A stretch of 40,599 nucleotides of DNA from a virus, in IMG/VR virus record IMGVR_UViG_3300037882_001453, positions 1 to 40,599 of that record. The stretch is one strand, 5' to 3'. Positions 30,120-38,936 of this stretch are shown piece after piece. Both the position numbers and the translations under genes were made by a program. Within the stretch, counting starts at the first letter, position 1. Each line of letters starts with the position of its first letter. The notes beneath the pieces were generated by a model that was given only the letters and a program-made list of their open reading frames with translations, did no database searches and had not been told where the DNA came from.

Positions 30120-31240
30120 TATTGACGTCTTTTCTTTCTAGTCTTAAAAACAGAAGCGGGGACACTTGTTCCAGGGATAAAAACAGAAGCAAATCTATTA
30201 ACAACCGTAACCGTGTGTCGGGTGAGATTAACCGTAGCACCGATAGAAATACTTACAGCACGATTAGTTACTGTAATTACTTTCAAGGCTAAGTTTGCAG
30301 GAATAGTAACTGCTCTGTTTGTAACTGCAATAGTGTGTCTTACGAGATTAACGGAGGCCCCATAAGAAACAGAGACAGCTCTGTTTGTTACAACCATTTC
30401 TTTAAGTGTTAACAAAGGAGATGCACCTGTTTGTACAGTTACAGCTCTGTTTACTACAGCAATAGTCTGTCTAACAAGATTGACCGCTGCACCTAAAGAA
30501 ACCGACGTAGTGAAATTAGTTACAACAATAGTTTGTCTAGTCAGGTTAACATTAGTAGGAGATGACCCAACATCTACAGTTGGAGCACGATTAGTGACCG
30601 CAACCGTATGCCTAGTTAAGTTAACATTTACAGGGGAGGAAGCCGTAGGCTGTAAAGCAATTCTGATACCAATGTACGAATCACCCGTAGCATGGGTTAC
30701 TGCTAAAGTACCAGTAGCTCCTGCTGTAGCTTTTGTTTCAGAATAACAAGCTACGCCGCCGCCATCATAGTTATCAATCTCATTACCGGAAGGAGAACTA
30801 AATCCGTTGTTGTAACCAGTCAAAAAACTTAAAATGATGGCATTATCTACAGTAGTAGTAACACCAGTAACCGCCGTAGGTGTTCCAGCGGAACCTACTC
30901 CCGTGCCTAAGACCTCAGAATCCACACCTGAGAAAGTAATGATTCCCGCATCTAAGTAGTTTGTACTGTCCCAAATTACATCTACAGATGTTCCTCCTTC
31001 GGAACCCGTAGCCACTCTTCTAAACAGACAACCATTAATAGGGTCGCCCGCTAAATAATTGAAGTTTGTAAGAAGGGTGAAACCTGAGGCGGTAGCTGTG
31101 GTAGAACTAGAGTTGTAATTAACTGCCCAGAGATATATATAGTCCCCGGCTACCGTTCCAGTAGGTTTTGTAACCGTAATAGTGGTTCCAGAACTTACAG
31201 GCCCGTAACCGGAAGCAATTCCTCTTCTTGCTACGGCCAT
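30119..31240 (-). CDS. Virion protein with N-terminal jelly-roll-like domain and tandem beta repeats
   Basis: The 373-residue protein has about 198 residues of beta sandwich, then about seven tandem units of roughly 23-25 residues with consensus NLxRHTVxVTNRAVxVxxGA, and a basic tail (FKTRKKRRQ). Repeats of paired strands usually stack into a prism or solenoid. The conserved N-R pair in VTNRAV probably builds the turn. The copy number and the common tail with the 28929-29309 protein suggest expansion by unequal recombination. Likely a capsid fibre or decoration protein. Confidence 0.65.
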   Translation of the reverse strand: MAVARRGIASGYGPVSSGTTITVTKPTGTVAGDYIYLWAVNYNSSSTTATASGFTLLTNFNYLAGDPINGCLFRRVATGSEGGTSVDVIWDSTNYLDAGIITFSGVDSEVLGTGVGSAGTPTAVTGVTTTVDNAIILSFLTGYNNGFSSPSGNEIDNYDGGGVACYSETKATAGATGTLAVTHATGDSYIGIRIALQPTASSPVNVNLTRHTVAVTNRAPTVDVGSSPTNVNLTRQTIVVTNFTTSVSLGAAVNLVRQTIAVVNRAVTVQTGASPLLTLKEMVVTNRAVSVSYGASVNLVRHTIAVTNRAVTIPANLALKVITVTNRAVSISIGATVNLTRHTVTVVNRFASVFIPGTSVPASVFKTRKKRRQ

Positions 31241-31249
31241 TTCAAGTCC

Positions 31250-31675
31250 TTAAATAGTAATCTGATAAAGACCAAGCACATCAAGGACAATAGTAAACAC
31301 GTTTGAAACAACGATAAAGTCGGCACCAAAATCAATACCATACATTAGGTTATTTCCTGCTAAGGCGTCTGCATAAATGTCCGCATACCTAGCAGTAAAG
31401 GATACACCTGTCCAAGAAGGGTTATCCATATCAAAAACAATTTTAGTTGGAGAACCTGAGCCAACAAGGGTTGGAGAAGAAACAGCCAAACCACCAGCAG
31501 TGTAACCTGCTGAAACAACTTCGTTTGTAGAAGTATATGCTGAATCGGTTAACAAGTTTGGTGCTCTGGATGCTGTATAAAGGGCTGTTTTGTTAGAAGT
31601 AGAGCCCCAATCAACTGCAAGTTGAGTAGGGTCCATCATATCTACAAAAGAAGTTACATAAAGGCCACTAGGCAT
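31250..31675 (-). CDS. Beta-rich virion protein
   Basis: This 141-residue protein begins PSGLYVTSFVDMMDPTQLAVDW and then alternates strands and turns. Similar sequences are frequent near capsid genes of actinobacterial phages, with no defined role. The ribosome binding site lies inside the preceding small gene (AACGAGGAAAA). Confidence 0.6.
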   Translation of the reverse strand: MPSGLYVTSFVDMMDPTQLAVDWGSTSNKTALYTASRAPNLLTDSAYTSTNEVVSAGYTAGGLAVSSPTLVGSGSPTKIVFDMDNPSWTGVSFTARYADIYADALAGNNLMYGIDFGADFIVVSNVFTIVLDVLGLYQITI

Positions 31676-31841
31676 TGTTTTCCTCGTTTTCTAAAATCAT
31701 GAACATATATGGCTGTTGAATAACAAGAGGATCATCAGCCGGCAACTTATCTAAGTTAGCTCGATAAGAAGTGCCTCTGTAATAAATATCAGTTAAACAC
31801 AGAGCCATTTTAACCGGAGGCTTTTTAGTAAACCAGCCCAT
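31668..31841 (-). CDS. Small hypothetical virion-region protein
   Basis: A 57-residue protein (starts MGWFTKKPPVKMALCL, ends ENEENNA). Its ATG overlaps the upstream stop (TAATG) and its 3' end overlaps the next gene by 8 bases. Nothing identifies a function. Confidence 0.55.
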   Translation of the reverse strand: MGWFTKKPPVKMALCLTDIYYRGTSYRANLDKLPADDPLVIQQPYMFMILENEENNA

Positions 31842-32023
31842 TAGTTACCTGACCTATTTACAGTGGGGGATACATTAATTTCTGGCATAACATAAGCCGA
31901 TACAGTACCGTCTTTGTGGTACATTTGCTCGCCAACTTTTGAACCAGTTTCTTTTGATCTAACATCAACAATACGTCTAGAACCAAAAGAAAGAGACTTT
32001 AACTTTTCTTTAAAATCATCCAT
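31841..32023 (-). CDS. Small hypothetical virion-region protein
   Basis: A 60-residue protein, basic in its first half (KEKLKSLSFGSRRIVDVRSKE) with a short beta-rich end. It is coupled to both neighbours by one-base overlaps. A capsid-binding minor protein is possible. Confidence 0.55.
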   Translation of the reverse strand: MDDFKEKLKSLSFGSRRIVDVRSKETGSKVGEQMYHKDGTVSAYVMPEINVSPTVNRSGN

Positions 32024-32289
32024 TACTGCTCCCTAGTAATCAATACCTGTAAGTTCAAGGTTGATCCTGCAACTGCCCACATATCATCAAAGGGGCCAAG
32101 ATCAATAGAAATAGAAGATGCTGTAGGAATTCTAAGGCCATTCGCAACAGATACAGTCGGACCACCAACAAAAATATCTGCACCGGAATCGTTTCTTAAA
32201 ATAACAGTCTTAAGGTCATGTGTAGATGTACCACCACTGACTAAGAAAGTAGGAGCAGTGGTAACGGCGACAACAGAAGTACGGACCAT
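32023..32289 (-). CDS. Small beta-rich protein, probable capsid decoration
   Basis: An 88-residue protein read from ATG 32289, behind AAAGGTGG; the frame extends 19 codons further up but that region is the capsid terminator. It is made of short strands (VVAVTTAPTFLVSGG, TVILRNDSGADIFVGG) and fits a decoration or head-stabilising protein. It begins the transcript that continues past the capsid terminator. Confidence 0.6.
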   Translation of the reverse strand: MVRTSVVAVTTAPTFLVSGGTSTHDLKTVILRNDSGADIFVGGPTVSVANGLRIPTASSISIDLGPFDDMWAVAGSTLNLQVLITREQ

Positions 32290-32311
32290 TATAGGCCACC
32301 TTTCATAAATG

Positions 32312-32341
32312 AAAAAGGGGAGGGAATTACCCCTCCCCTTT
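32312..32341 (-). terminator. Intrinsic terminator after the major capsid gene
   Basis: Read on the minus strand, a perfect 11-bp GC-rich stem AAAGGGGAGGG/CCCTCCCCTTT (32331-32341 with 32314-32324) with a 6-base loop runs into TTTTT. It is 22 bases after the capsid stop codon. Partial termination here would raise capsid message over that of the tail genes. Confidence 0.85.
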
Positions 32342-32362
32342 CCCACGATTGATATAGTTGGA

Positions 32363-33574
32363 TTAAACTTCGGTAATCGTAGTCATCTTGGCATGAGCAT
32401 TACGCTTGTGAGTAACAAGCTGCCAATACTGACGAAGAATAGCCTCGAAAGCATCGAAATCATGCACATACTTAAGAACGCTACCATCATCGTCAGCCCA
32501 ATGCCACGGCTTATTACGGTAAACCTTAATCTCGCTTTCGTCAATGAAAGTCATCGTGCTGGCCGGGCAGTAAATATCCGAAACAACCGGAATTTCCTTT
32601 TCGTAGTTAAACGCCAAGCCAATAAGACCGCCCGAGAATTCCTTCGGCTCGTTGTAACGACGAAGTGAAGTCATCAGGTTGAAATATGCTCTACGAACAC
32701 CTAACGAACAGAAAATAGCGGACGGACGAGAACCACCTGCAACACGAACGTTATCACACGAACGAATCATAGCAGCCTCAGTTAACGTAGTGGTAGAAGC
32801 ATCAACCGGGCTTCTCCAATATTCGTTACCAGCAGTTGCCGAGTTAATATTATGAACCGTACCGAGGTTATCAGCTAACTGAAGAATACCATAAGGCTCT
32901 TGGTTAAAGTTACCCGCACGAACAACGTTGTTACCAACAGCCGTAGTAACTGCAACATCTACGGTGAAAGATGCTGCACCAGGAACGGCAGTAACAACAG
33001 TACGGCCTGAACCGGAAGCAATTGGAGTACCAGCGTTATCGGTAATATCAACAATCATACCGACTTCAATAATAGAAGTAACCGGAGCGTTAATGGTGGT
33101 GGTAGCAGTACCGATTGCTGTACAACGAGAAAGAATACCCGTAGCACCAACCGTAGTTGCCTGGAAGTGACCCCAAGCAATTCTTGCACTATCAATACCA
33201 ATATCCTTCTTAAGCCCATCCATTTCCAAATCCGCAGCATTAGCAAATGCCTTGGGGTTAGAATCTGCAAGAGACATAAGCTGACCAGTTAAACGAACAC
33301 GGCCATAACCGTACTTTAACTGTTCCTGAGCCTGCTGGTAACCCTGACGACCAGCAGCGGCAAGCTGAGTATTTTCTGAACGGTACGAAATACCCTGGTT
33401 TCTACGGTTACGAACCGGGAAAACAACATACTTACCGCCAGCAGTCTCAAAGACGCCTTCGCTGGACTCTTCAATTCTCTTTAAGAGAACCTTCTCTTCG
33501 TTAAGCTGATCGTTAATAGTACCCTCATAAACTTCCTTAAGGATACCACTAGCGGTAGTCATAGTTGCGGACAT
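32363..33574 (-). CDS. Major capsid protein
   Basis: The 403-residue protein follows the scaffold gene and is followed by the terminator. Its helical N-terminus (LKEVYEGTINDQLNEEKVLLKRIEES), a beta-rich inserted domain at about 150-215 (TTTINAPVTSIIEVGM, GSGRTVVTAV) and a C-terminal domain with FIDESEIKVYRNKPWHW fit HK97-fold capsids of podoviruses. Codons are strongly biased to AAC, ACC, GGT and CGT, unlike neighbours, as expected of the most abundant protein. The over-represented octamer TTTACAGG is absent from this gene. Confidence 0.85.
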   Translation of the reverse strand: MSATMTTASGILKEVYEGTINDQLNEEKVLLKRIEESSEGVFETAGGKYVVFPVRNRRNQGISYRSENTQLAAAGRQGYQQAQEQLKYGYGRVRLTGQLMSLADSNPKAFANAADLEMDGLKKDIGIDSARIAWGHFQATTVGATGILSRCTAIGTATTTINAPVTSIIEVGMIVDITDNAGTPIASGSGRTVVTAVPGAASFTVDVAVTTAVGNNVVRAGNFNQEPYGILQLADNLGTVHNINSATAGNEYWRSPVDASTTTLTEAAMIRSCDNVRVAGGSRPSAIFCSLGVRRAYFNLMTSLRRYNEPKEFSGGLIGLAFNYEKEIPVVSDIYCPASTMTFIDESEIKVYRNKPWHWADDDGSVLKYVHDFDAFEAILRQYWQLVTHKRNAHAKMTTITEV

Positions 33575-33583
33575 TATTATCTC

Positions 33584-34321
33584 CTATTGTTTGGCCCGCT
33601 CAAGCATTTGAGCGATGTAAGCTAATCTGTCTGATTTACTAAACTTAGATGGATCTGCCTGGCCATTAGGAATAGAACCTGCACCCGGTAAAACAATAGG
33701 GGCGGGTTTTCCTTTTCGGCTGCTAACGTTCGCATCAATTAAAGAATTCCATTTCTGAATAGCATCTTCCGGTGAAACACCGTCTGCTAATTGGAGTAAG
33801 ACCCATCGGTCGTCAAAGTCTCCGTGCTCAGTATGCAGCTTAGACATAATTCCGTCAAGCTCATCCATTTGTGCTTTCTCAGCAACAGTCTGTTCATGAG
33901 CAGTCCATTTACTGCTTAAGTCTTCTAAAGCAGCCTTTAATTGAGCGACTTCACTTGAATCCGCATTTTCAGGTTCTTTAATCTCTACAGGTGGTTCATT
34001 GAGTGACATTTCATCATCCTCGTTTAGTTCTTCCATGATTTTACTAAGATTGTCATAGAAACCCTTAGGGTCTAACCGTAAGGCTTCCATAACTTCTAAT
34101 GCTTGCTGAATATCACCAATATCGCCCAACTCTTTGTATGGGGCATATTGATTGTGAAGTTCTTGGAACTTGGTAGTTACGCCAGAATCCCAATCCTTCA
34201 CGTACTTTTCAACAATGGGTCTATCTTGTTCTGGGATTTTACTTAAAAATCCATTACCTAAGCTATCCTGCGAAGGAGTTTCCTTCGGCTGAAGCTCCGG
34301 AATTACCAGCGGGCCCTCCAT
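33584..34321 (-). CDS. Scaffold protein
   Basis: The 245-residue protein is acidic and helical, with a long coiled segment near 100-165 (EPENADSSEVAQLKAALEDL) and a basic helix at the very end (SKSDRLAYIAQMLERAKQ). Position between portal and capsid, acidic charge and helical content are typical of phage scaffolds. Its start overlaps the portal gene by 59 bases. Confidence 0.75.
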   Translation of the reverse strand: MEGPLVIPELQPKETPSQDSLGNGFLSKIPEQDRPIVEKYVKDWDSGVTTKFQELHNQYAPYKELGDIGDIQQALEVMEALRLDPKGFYDNLSKIMEELNEDDEMSLNEPPVEIKEPENADSSEVAQLKAALEDLSSKWTAHEQTVAEKAQMDELDGIMSKLHTEHGDFDDRWVLLQLADGVSPEDAIQKWNSLIDANVSSRKGKPAPIVLPGAGSIPNGQADPSKFSKSDRLAYIAQMLERAKQ

Positions 34322-36248
34322 TTAAAATTCCTTCCTGCAATTTAGCTTGCTGATGTAAAGTGAAGTGAAGCAAAATTGCTTCTTTGATAACTGGCTCCAA
34401 GAACTCATACTCTTGGCTTACCATAAACTTACGGTGTTCAGTGATATGAACATCTGTATTATCCCACGGATTAATTGGGTGAGTTTGATATTGTGGCTCA
34501 CCAGTTTGTGGGTCTAATTGAGGAACGTCCATCATCATAGGAACACCAGTTACAGGATTGGGCATCTCCTGCTTAGTCATAATAGGTTGGGGAACCTGCA
34601 TTGACATTTTGCGGTTTTCTCTTTGAGCAGCTTTTGCATCCATCTGAATCTCATCCCACAATTGGTTTGTTTCAGACATTTCAAGATACTTCATACCCTG
34701 CTCAGGTGTAATGATACCCAGCTTAATCCATTCAGTTAAGAATGCCTGTCTGGCAGCCTTACTTCTTGGAGCCATTGATCCAGCTTCAATACGAAGATCA
34801 GTGTTGCCTTTAATATCAGCAGATTTAAACTGTACTGCTTCAAAAGCGCTGTTCTTAGAAACAACAGCAACTAACTTCTCTTCGTCCCAAAACTCTTGAA
34901 CCAATTGAAGTAACTGACGACCCAAATCACCAACAGACTGCTCAATAGAAGCAACTGTAAGATGAAGCTTTGAATCGTTTTCCTCTTGAAGATAAGCAAT
35001 GGCAGAAGCAGCTTCAATACCAGGAGGGGTTCTACCTTTTGAAATTTCATTTTGAGAAGCCACCTCGTCAATATCTCTTGCAATTAAATCTACTTCTGCA
35101 ATAGCCATTGGGTTAGGGGGTGATTGTTCTAATAAGCGTGGCGGATCGAAACCTGGGTTTACAGGAATCATTAAACCAGGCTTACTACTAATCTTAGTAG
35201 GATCAATTGCGCCCTTAGTATAGGTAAGCATAGGCTTACCCATTCTATTTTTTGCTTCTACCATTTGAGAGCGAGTTCTATTATACTCCATTTGCAATGG
35301 AATTAACTCGTCCACAATTGAAGTAGAATAGAAGCCACCAGTAGGAATGTGGTCCTGTTTTACAAAAGGAAACTCACCATGTTCATATGGGAAATCAGCT
35401 TCACTGAAACCGTTTTCATTTTTGATGTTTGGAAGGCCACCTTCCTCCTGTAAAGCCCTGTAGACGTAGCTAACGTTCCCATTAGCTAAGACAAGCATAG
35501 CGCCTCTGGGGTAGTTCTTACAGGGTTTAACCCACACCTCAATGACATAGATCATTCCACTTGAGCTAGAATAACTGTCTCTAATGTTAAGAGAGTGTAG
35601 AAATTTCAATTCAAGGTTAGAATCTGAGCCACCGGCTGATTCAGGTACATCAACACCATAAGTCTCTTTAAACTTGTCCCTAGAAATACCTCTACCATGC
35701 ATAACATAAGGTTGAGCCTGAATATCTTGCTCATCTAAATTAGGAACAAAAATATGGAACGGAGATGGTGCGGCTAAGTTAAGGTCATACTCTTCGCCAC
35801 TGATGGTTGCCTTCATAAAAGCAACTCCACAAATACTTAACCAAAAAGCAGCCTGTCGCCGCTTATGATTGAACTTGAGGGAATCCATTAAATGTTCAGC
35901 AATAACTTCCGCAACTCTAGCAGATGAAATATCAGCAGGTTCAGGTGTATTAGGCCTAACAAAGAACTGAGGCTCTGCGCTAGTAAACTTAGAAATTTCA
36001 GTTCTAACAATAGGCTTAACCTTATTACAGACAAGTCTAACCCTGTGAGAAGGTGCTGCGGGCTCTACTAGTCTTTGGCTAGACAAAGGCTTATTTTGTG
36101 GAAGCCAAACAGAATACTGCTTACCATTAAAGAAGGCCAAGTTAATATGCCATTGTCTTTCAAAAGGCTCTCTAAGTGCTTTACACTTGGCGAACTCTCT
36201 CATCCAATAAGCAACTTCTTTGTCTTTAAGCATTTCCTCAGACATCAA
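34263..36248 (-). CDS. Portal protein
   Basis: The 661-residue protein has an N-terminal helix with WHINLAFFNGKQYSVW near 32-47, a central NRTRSQMVEAKNR helix near 310-322 and a SAIAYLQEENDSKL region near 415-428 that matches the stem helix of podovirus portals. Size and place between terminase and scaffold agree. It forms the dodecameric DNA entry ring. Confidence 0.85.
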   Translation of the reverse strand: MMSEEMLKDKEVAYWMREFAKCKALREPFERQWHINLAFFNGKQYSVWLPQNKPLSSQRLVEPAAPSHRVRLVCNKVKPIVRTEISKFTSAEPQFFVRPNTPEPADISSARVAEVIAEHLMDSLKFNHKRRQAAFWLSICGVAFMKATISGEEYDLNLAAPSPFHIFVPNLDEQDIQAQPYVMHGRGISRDKFKETYGVDVPESAGGSDSNLELKFLHSLNIRDSYSSSSGMIYVIEVWVKPCKNYPRGAMLVLANGNVSYVYRALQEEGGLPNIKNENGFSEADFPYEHGEFPFVKQDHIPTGGFYSTSIVDELIPLQMEYNRTRSQMVEAKNRMGKPMLTYTKGAIDPTKISSKPGLMIPVNPGFDPPRLLEQSPPNPMAIAEVDLIARDIDEVASQNEISKGRTPPGIEAASAIAYLQEENDSKLHLTVASIEQSVGDLGRQLLQLVQEFWDEEKLVAVVSKNSAFEAVQFKSADIKGNTDLRIEAGSMAPRSKAARQAFLTEWIKLGIITPEQGMKYLEMSETNQLWDEIQMDAKAAQRENRKMSMQVPQPIMTKQEMPNPVTGVPMMMDVPQLDPQTGEPQYQTHPINPWDNTDVHITEHRKFMVSQEYEFLEPVIKEAILLHFTLHQQAKLQEGILNGGPAGNSGASAEGNSFAG

Positions 36249-36519
36249 GGTCCTCCATCATTTCATCAATAGCATCCTCAGAAAGAATACCAGAATAATC
36301 CACAATGATTTCTTCTGGAACCGTATCAGTATCTGCATCATCGGTAGATAAAAAGATACCCTCTTTACTTAATTCCTGGTACGGAGAATCCATCAAATAA
36401 GACGAGCGGGGAGAGAGTTGCATCTTCACCATCTCCAGCAGTGTCTCGTTCTGTTTCTGTAGGTGTCTCACTAATTCCGCTAATAATGAGCGTTCCAGCT
36501 GTTCCGGTTCCATTTTCAC
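36238..36519 (-). CDS. Small acidic helical protein overlapping the zinc-ribbon gene
   Basis: This is a 93-residue protein starting at GTG 36519 (or ATG 36513) with a coiled helix (LERSLLAELVRHLQKQNETLLEMV) and an acidic C-terminal half. Its first 52 codons overlap the end of the zinc-ribbon gene in another frame on the same strand. It overlaps the portal start by 11 bases. No family is recognised. Confidence 0.5.
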   Translation of the reverse strand: MKMEPEQLERSLLAELVRHLQKQNETLLEMVKMQLSPRSSYLMDSPYQELSKEGIFLSTDDADTDTVPEEIIVDYSGILSEDAIDEMMEDLDV

Positions 36520-36868
36520 TCTCTTTCAGGGAAGCCTTGTACTTATCAACAATAAACTGTAAATCCACACCAAATTCTTTACAGGCCTCAAAAATTAATT
36601 CAGCCTCAGAAATAACTCTAGACGCCTCATCAGAGGTATCATTAAAACCATCCACAACAGCATCGACAGTTTCTTTTGAGACAAACTCTCCATGTGTAGC
36701 GTTAACCATGTTACCAAAACATGAATCACAGCAGTAAATAGTGCCACCGAAATCCAAATCTACGCCAGTATCCATATACCATTTTCTACCTGAATTATTA
36801 CTGGCACCACACCAATAACAGGTTCCAGGAGGAAGTGTTGGAAACTCATTTAATTGAGGGACTCTCAT
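36365..36868 (-). CDS. Zinc-ribbon protein next to terminase
   Basis: This 167-residue protein has CYWCG near residues 17-21 and CCDSC near 46-50, a zinc-ribbon pair, followed by a helical stretch and then a Thr/Glu/Gly-rich, probably disordered, last 45 residues. It begins right at the terminase stop. A packaging or assembly accessory role is plausible. The disordered tail is the part that overlaps the next gene. Confidence 0.6.
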   Translation of the reverse strand: MRVPQLNEFPTLPPGTCYWCGASNNSGRKWYMDTGVDLDFGGTIYCCDSCFGNMVNATHGEFVSKETVDAVVDGFNDTSDEASRVISEAELIFEACKEFGVDLQFIVDKYKASLKESENGTGTAGTLIISGISETPTETERDTAGDGEDATLSPLVLFDGFSVPGIK

Positions 36869-38377
36869 TTACCATTCCGATCCTAAATAGGAGTTGGCAG
36901 ATTCGCCAACCTCATCTCCATATGTGGTAACTCTATCCATGTACTTTTCTGAGTTAATTGCAAGAGGTGCGTTTAAGACGTTACCAATTCTTAAATCCTC
37001 TTCTCCAGCAAAGCTAGGTGTGGAACAAATACCATACCTAAGTGCGTCCATTGCGTGGTCGTTTTTCTTTACAGGGGTTTCCTTCAAGTTATGTCGTTCT
37101 GCTGTTTTACTGTTGGTATACTTATCCCAACGATATCTGTTCAATTCCCATTTAAGAAATGTGCAGTTATTGCAGAAGAATAACATGTTCTGGCTTAACC
37201 GTGTAGAAACTCTCTGAATACCTGTAGCCACGCTGTTATTACCAGGGCTTAAATACAGACCCTCTTTACCATACTCAGCTAATGGAGAAGTTCCTGTAAT
37301 GGCCTCTCTCTGACTCATAGCTGGATCACAAATAATCCATTCCAATTTATCAGTGAGCTTCAATTGTTCAATCAGTGCTAGAATGTCTCTAGCATTTTCT
37401 TTAACAAGCTTCTGTACGTGATAATACTCTTCATAGATAATAACTTGGCCTTCTGGCATAATACAACCAAGAAGGAATGCCGTAGCACCACGAAAACCGT
37501 GGTCAAGCATACCGAAGTGTTTACCCTGCTCGTAATAAAGTGGCCATCTATCTGAATGAATAATAGATGGAATCCAAGTATTAGGCTGAATGAAATCCTT
37601 ATATACCAAACCACCACCGGACATATAAGTACCGTGTTGTCTAGCGGCCTTTTCTTGAGAACTAAGACCAATAGTGAGCACTTCAAGTTCGGTGGCAGAG
37701 ATATGCTTGTTTTGTAGTGTACTAACTTCAAAACAAGCAATATTTGGATTAGTACCGTCTTTAGCCGGTAAATAAAGTCTATCTTCCGTCCAAGACATAT
37801 CAAACAAAGGTGTCATGGTTACCCACCACGATCCAGCTGCATCAACTAATCGCATCATGTTTTCATTGAAAATATCTTCCGGTGGTTCTTCGTCGAACCA
37901 CACGAAATCACGACTAGTACCGGAGAACTTATCTACGTCTTGATCGTAAGACATAAACTCAATGAATGAACCATTAGTTAATGTTAACGTTCTTGTACCT
38001 TTGGAGTAGGACTCCTCCCAGCTTCCATTCTTTAATAAACTGGGAGGAGTCCATCTCGCAATTTCCGGCATAACAACTTTCTCGATACCTTGAGGAAAGT
38101 CAACTGCAATTGCCCTACCTTTAATTGGAGGCCGTTTAGAATAAGTAGGGTGAGTTCCTGATAATCTCATAACGGATTCCGCACCACCTGCTACAGTTTT
38201 ACCTGATCTGTTACCACCAATAATTAACCGACCTTGTGCCGGACTTTCATGGAAAGCAATTTGGTAATCCTGTGGTTTGTAGCCAGAAATGGTAGGTCTT
38301 ACAGCCGTTCTTCTTAGGGCTTCTTGAATTTGTGCCTGAATGTCTTGTACAGGTATTGGTTTAGCTACTTTACCCAT
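36869..38377 (-). CDS. terL: Terminase large subunit
   Basis: The 502-residue protein has Walker A GGNRSGKT near 54-61 and Walker B with acidic FVWFDEEPP near 157-165 in the ATPase half. The nuclease half has GMLDHGF with Asp near 287, an ICDPA motif near 351-355 and HAMDALRYG near 441-449, the RNase H-like metal ligands. It cuts and drives DNA into the capsid with the small subunit encoded at 39740-40357. Confidence 0.95.
   Translation of the reverse strand: MGKVAKPIPVQDIQAQIQEALRRTAVRPTISGYKPQDYQIAFHESPAQGRLIIGGNRSGKTVAGGAESVMRLSGTHPTYSKRPPIKGRAIAVDFPQGIEKVVMPEIARWTPPSLLKNGSWEESYSKGTRTLTLTNGSFIEFMSYDQDVDKFSGTSRDFVWFDEEPPEDIFNENMMRLVDAAGSWWVTMTPLFDMSWTEDRLYLPAKDGTNPNIACFEVSTLQNKHISATELEVLTIGLSSQEKAARQHGTYMSGGGLVYKDFIQPNTWIPSIIHSDRWPLYYEQGKHFGMLDHGFRGATAFLLGCIMPEGQVIIYEEYYHVQKLVKENARDILALIEQLKLTDKLEWIICDPAMSQREAITGTSPLAEYGKEGLYLSPGNNSVATGIQRVSTRLSQNMLFFCNNCTFLKWELNRYRWDKYTNSKTAERHNLKETPVKKNDHAMDALRYGICSTPSFAGEEDLRIGNVLNAPLAINSEKYMDRVTTYGDEVGESANSYLGSEW
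38009..38052 (-). repeat. 13-bp perfect inverted repeat inside the terminase gene
   Basis: GGACTCCTCCCAG (38009-38021) is the exact reverse complement of 38040-38052, with an 18-base AT-rich loop. It lies in the first quarter of the terminase message. No T run follows. It may be an RNA hairpin or a DNA site. Confidence 0.5.
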
Positions 38378-38631
38378 TTGCTATCTCTTGAGTAACCAAG
38401 AAACTTCCCAGCTAAGCTAGACCACTTGGGAGAGGTGGCTAAAAGCTCAACTGCTCTAAACACAGCGTAATAAAGAGAACTTAAAACCAATGTAACGACA
38501 GTAACTAACCAAGTCCTATCAATCGAGGTGATATTGTTATTGATAAGCCATGTACCAATAGCTCCAACGATAGGAGGTACTAAGCTCGTTCTAATAAATG
38601 AGATGCCAAGTTCTTTTACAGCCGGACTCAT
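38365..38631 (-). CDS. Two-span membrane protein, probable holin
   Basis: The 88-residue protein has two hydrophobic segments, about 16-30 (SLVPPIVGAIGTWLI) and 40-58 (WLVTVVTLVLSSLYYAVF), separated by a short polar turn, and a basic end. This is the size and layout of class II-type holins in actinobacterial phages. It is encoded next to the endolysin and another membrane protein, with overlapping ends. Confidence 0.65.
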   Translation of the reverse strand: MSPAVKELGISFIRTSLVPPIVGAIGTWLINNNITSIDRTWLVTVVTLVLSSLYYAVFRAVELLATSPKWSSLAGKFLGYSRDSKWVK

Positions 38632-38927
38632 TTCTTCTCCTTCTCTCTTAGTAAGTGCATAGTAATTTCGTGAACCGCTGTATGGAGTGTGTCTAAATTG
38701 GACGAAATTGCTTTCTTGTCCGCATGATCCTTTTCAATGAACACATCAAAGCGAGTACTCAGTGACTTTAGGATATCTCCGTTGTTATCAATTTTGTTTA
38801 CGGTAGAACCATGCTCCGCCGAATTTTGCGCCTTTGTCTTCTGTACCATGACAGAAAGGATGCCCAAAATTAAAGTTACAGCAGAGCCGATAATACCTAA
38901 AGTCCAGGTTTCGGCGTTTGCTAACAC
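38628..38927 (-). CDS. Single-span membrane protein with coiled C-terminus, lysis cassette
   Basis: The 99-residue protein has one N-terminal span (LGIIGSAVTLILGILSVMV, about 9-27), a polar linker and a helical, charged C-terminal half ending REKEKK. Proteins of this layout (DUF2746-like) accompany endolysins in actinobacterial phages and may act as a second holin or regulator of lysis. Confidence 0.6.
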   Translation of the reverse strand: MLANAETWTLGIIGSAVTLILGILSVMVQKTKAQNSAEHGSTVNKIDNNGDILKSLSTRFDVFIEKDHADKKAISSNLDTLHTAVHEITMHLLREKEKK

Positions 38928-38936
38928 TTTAATCCT

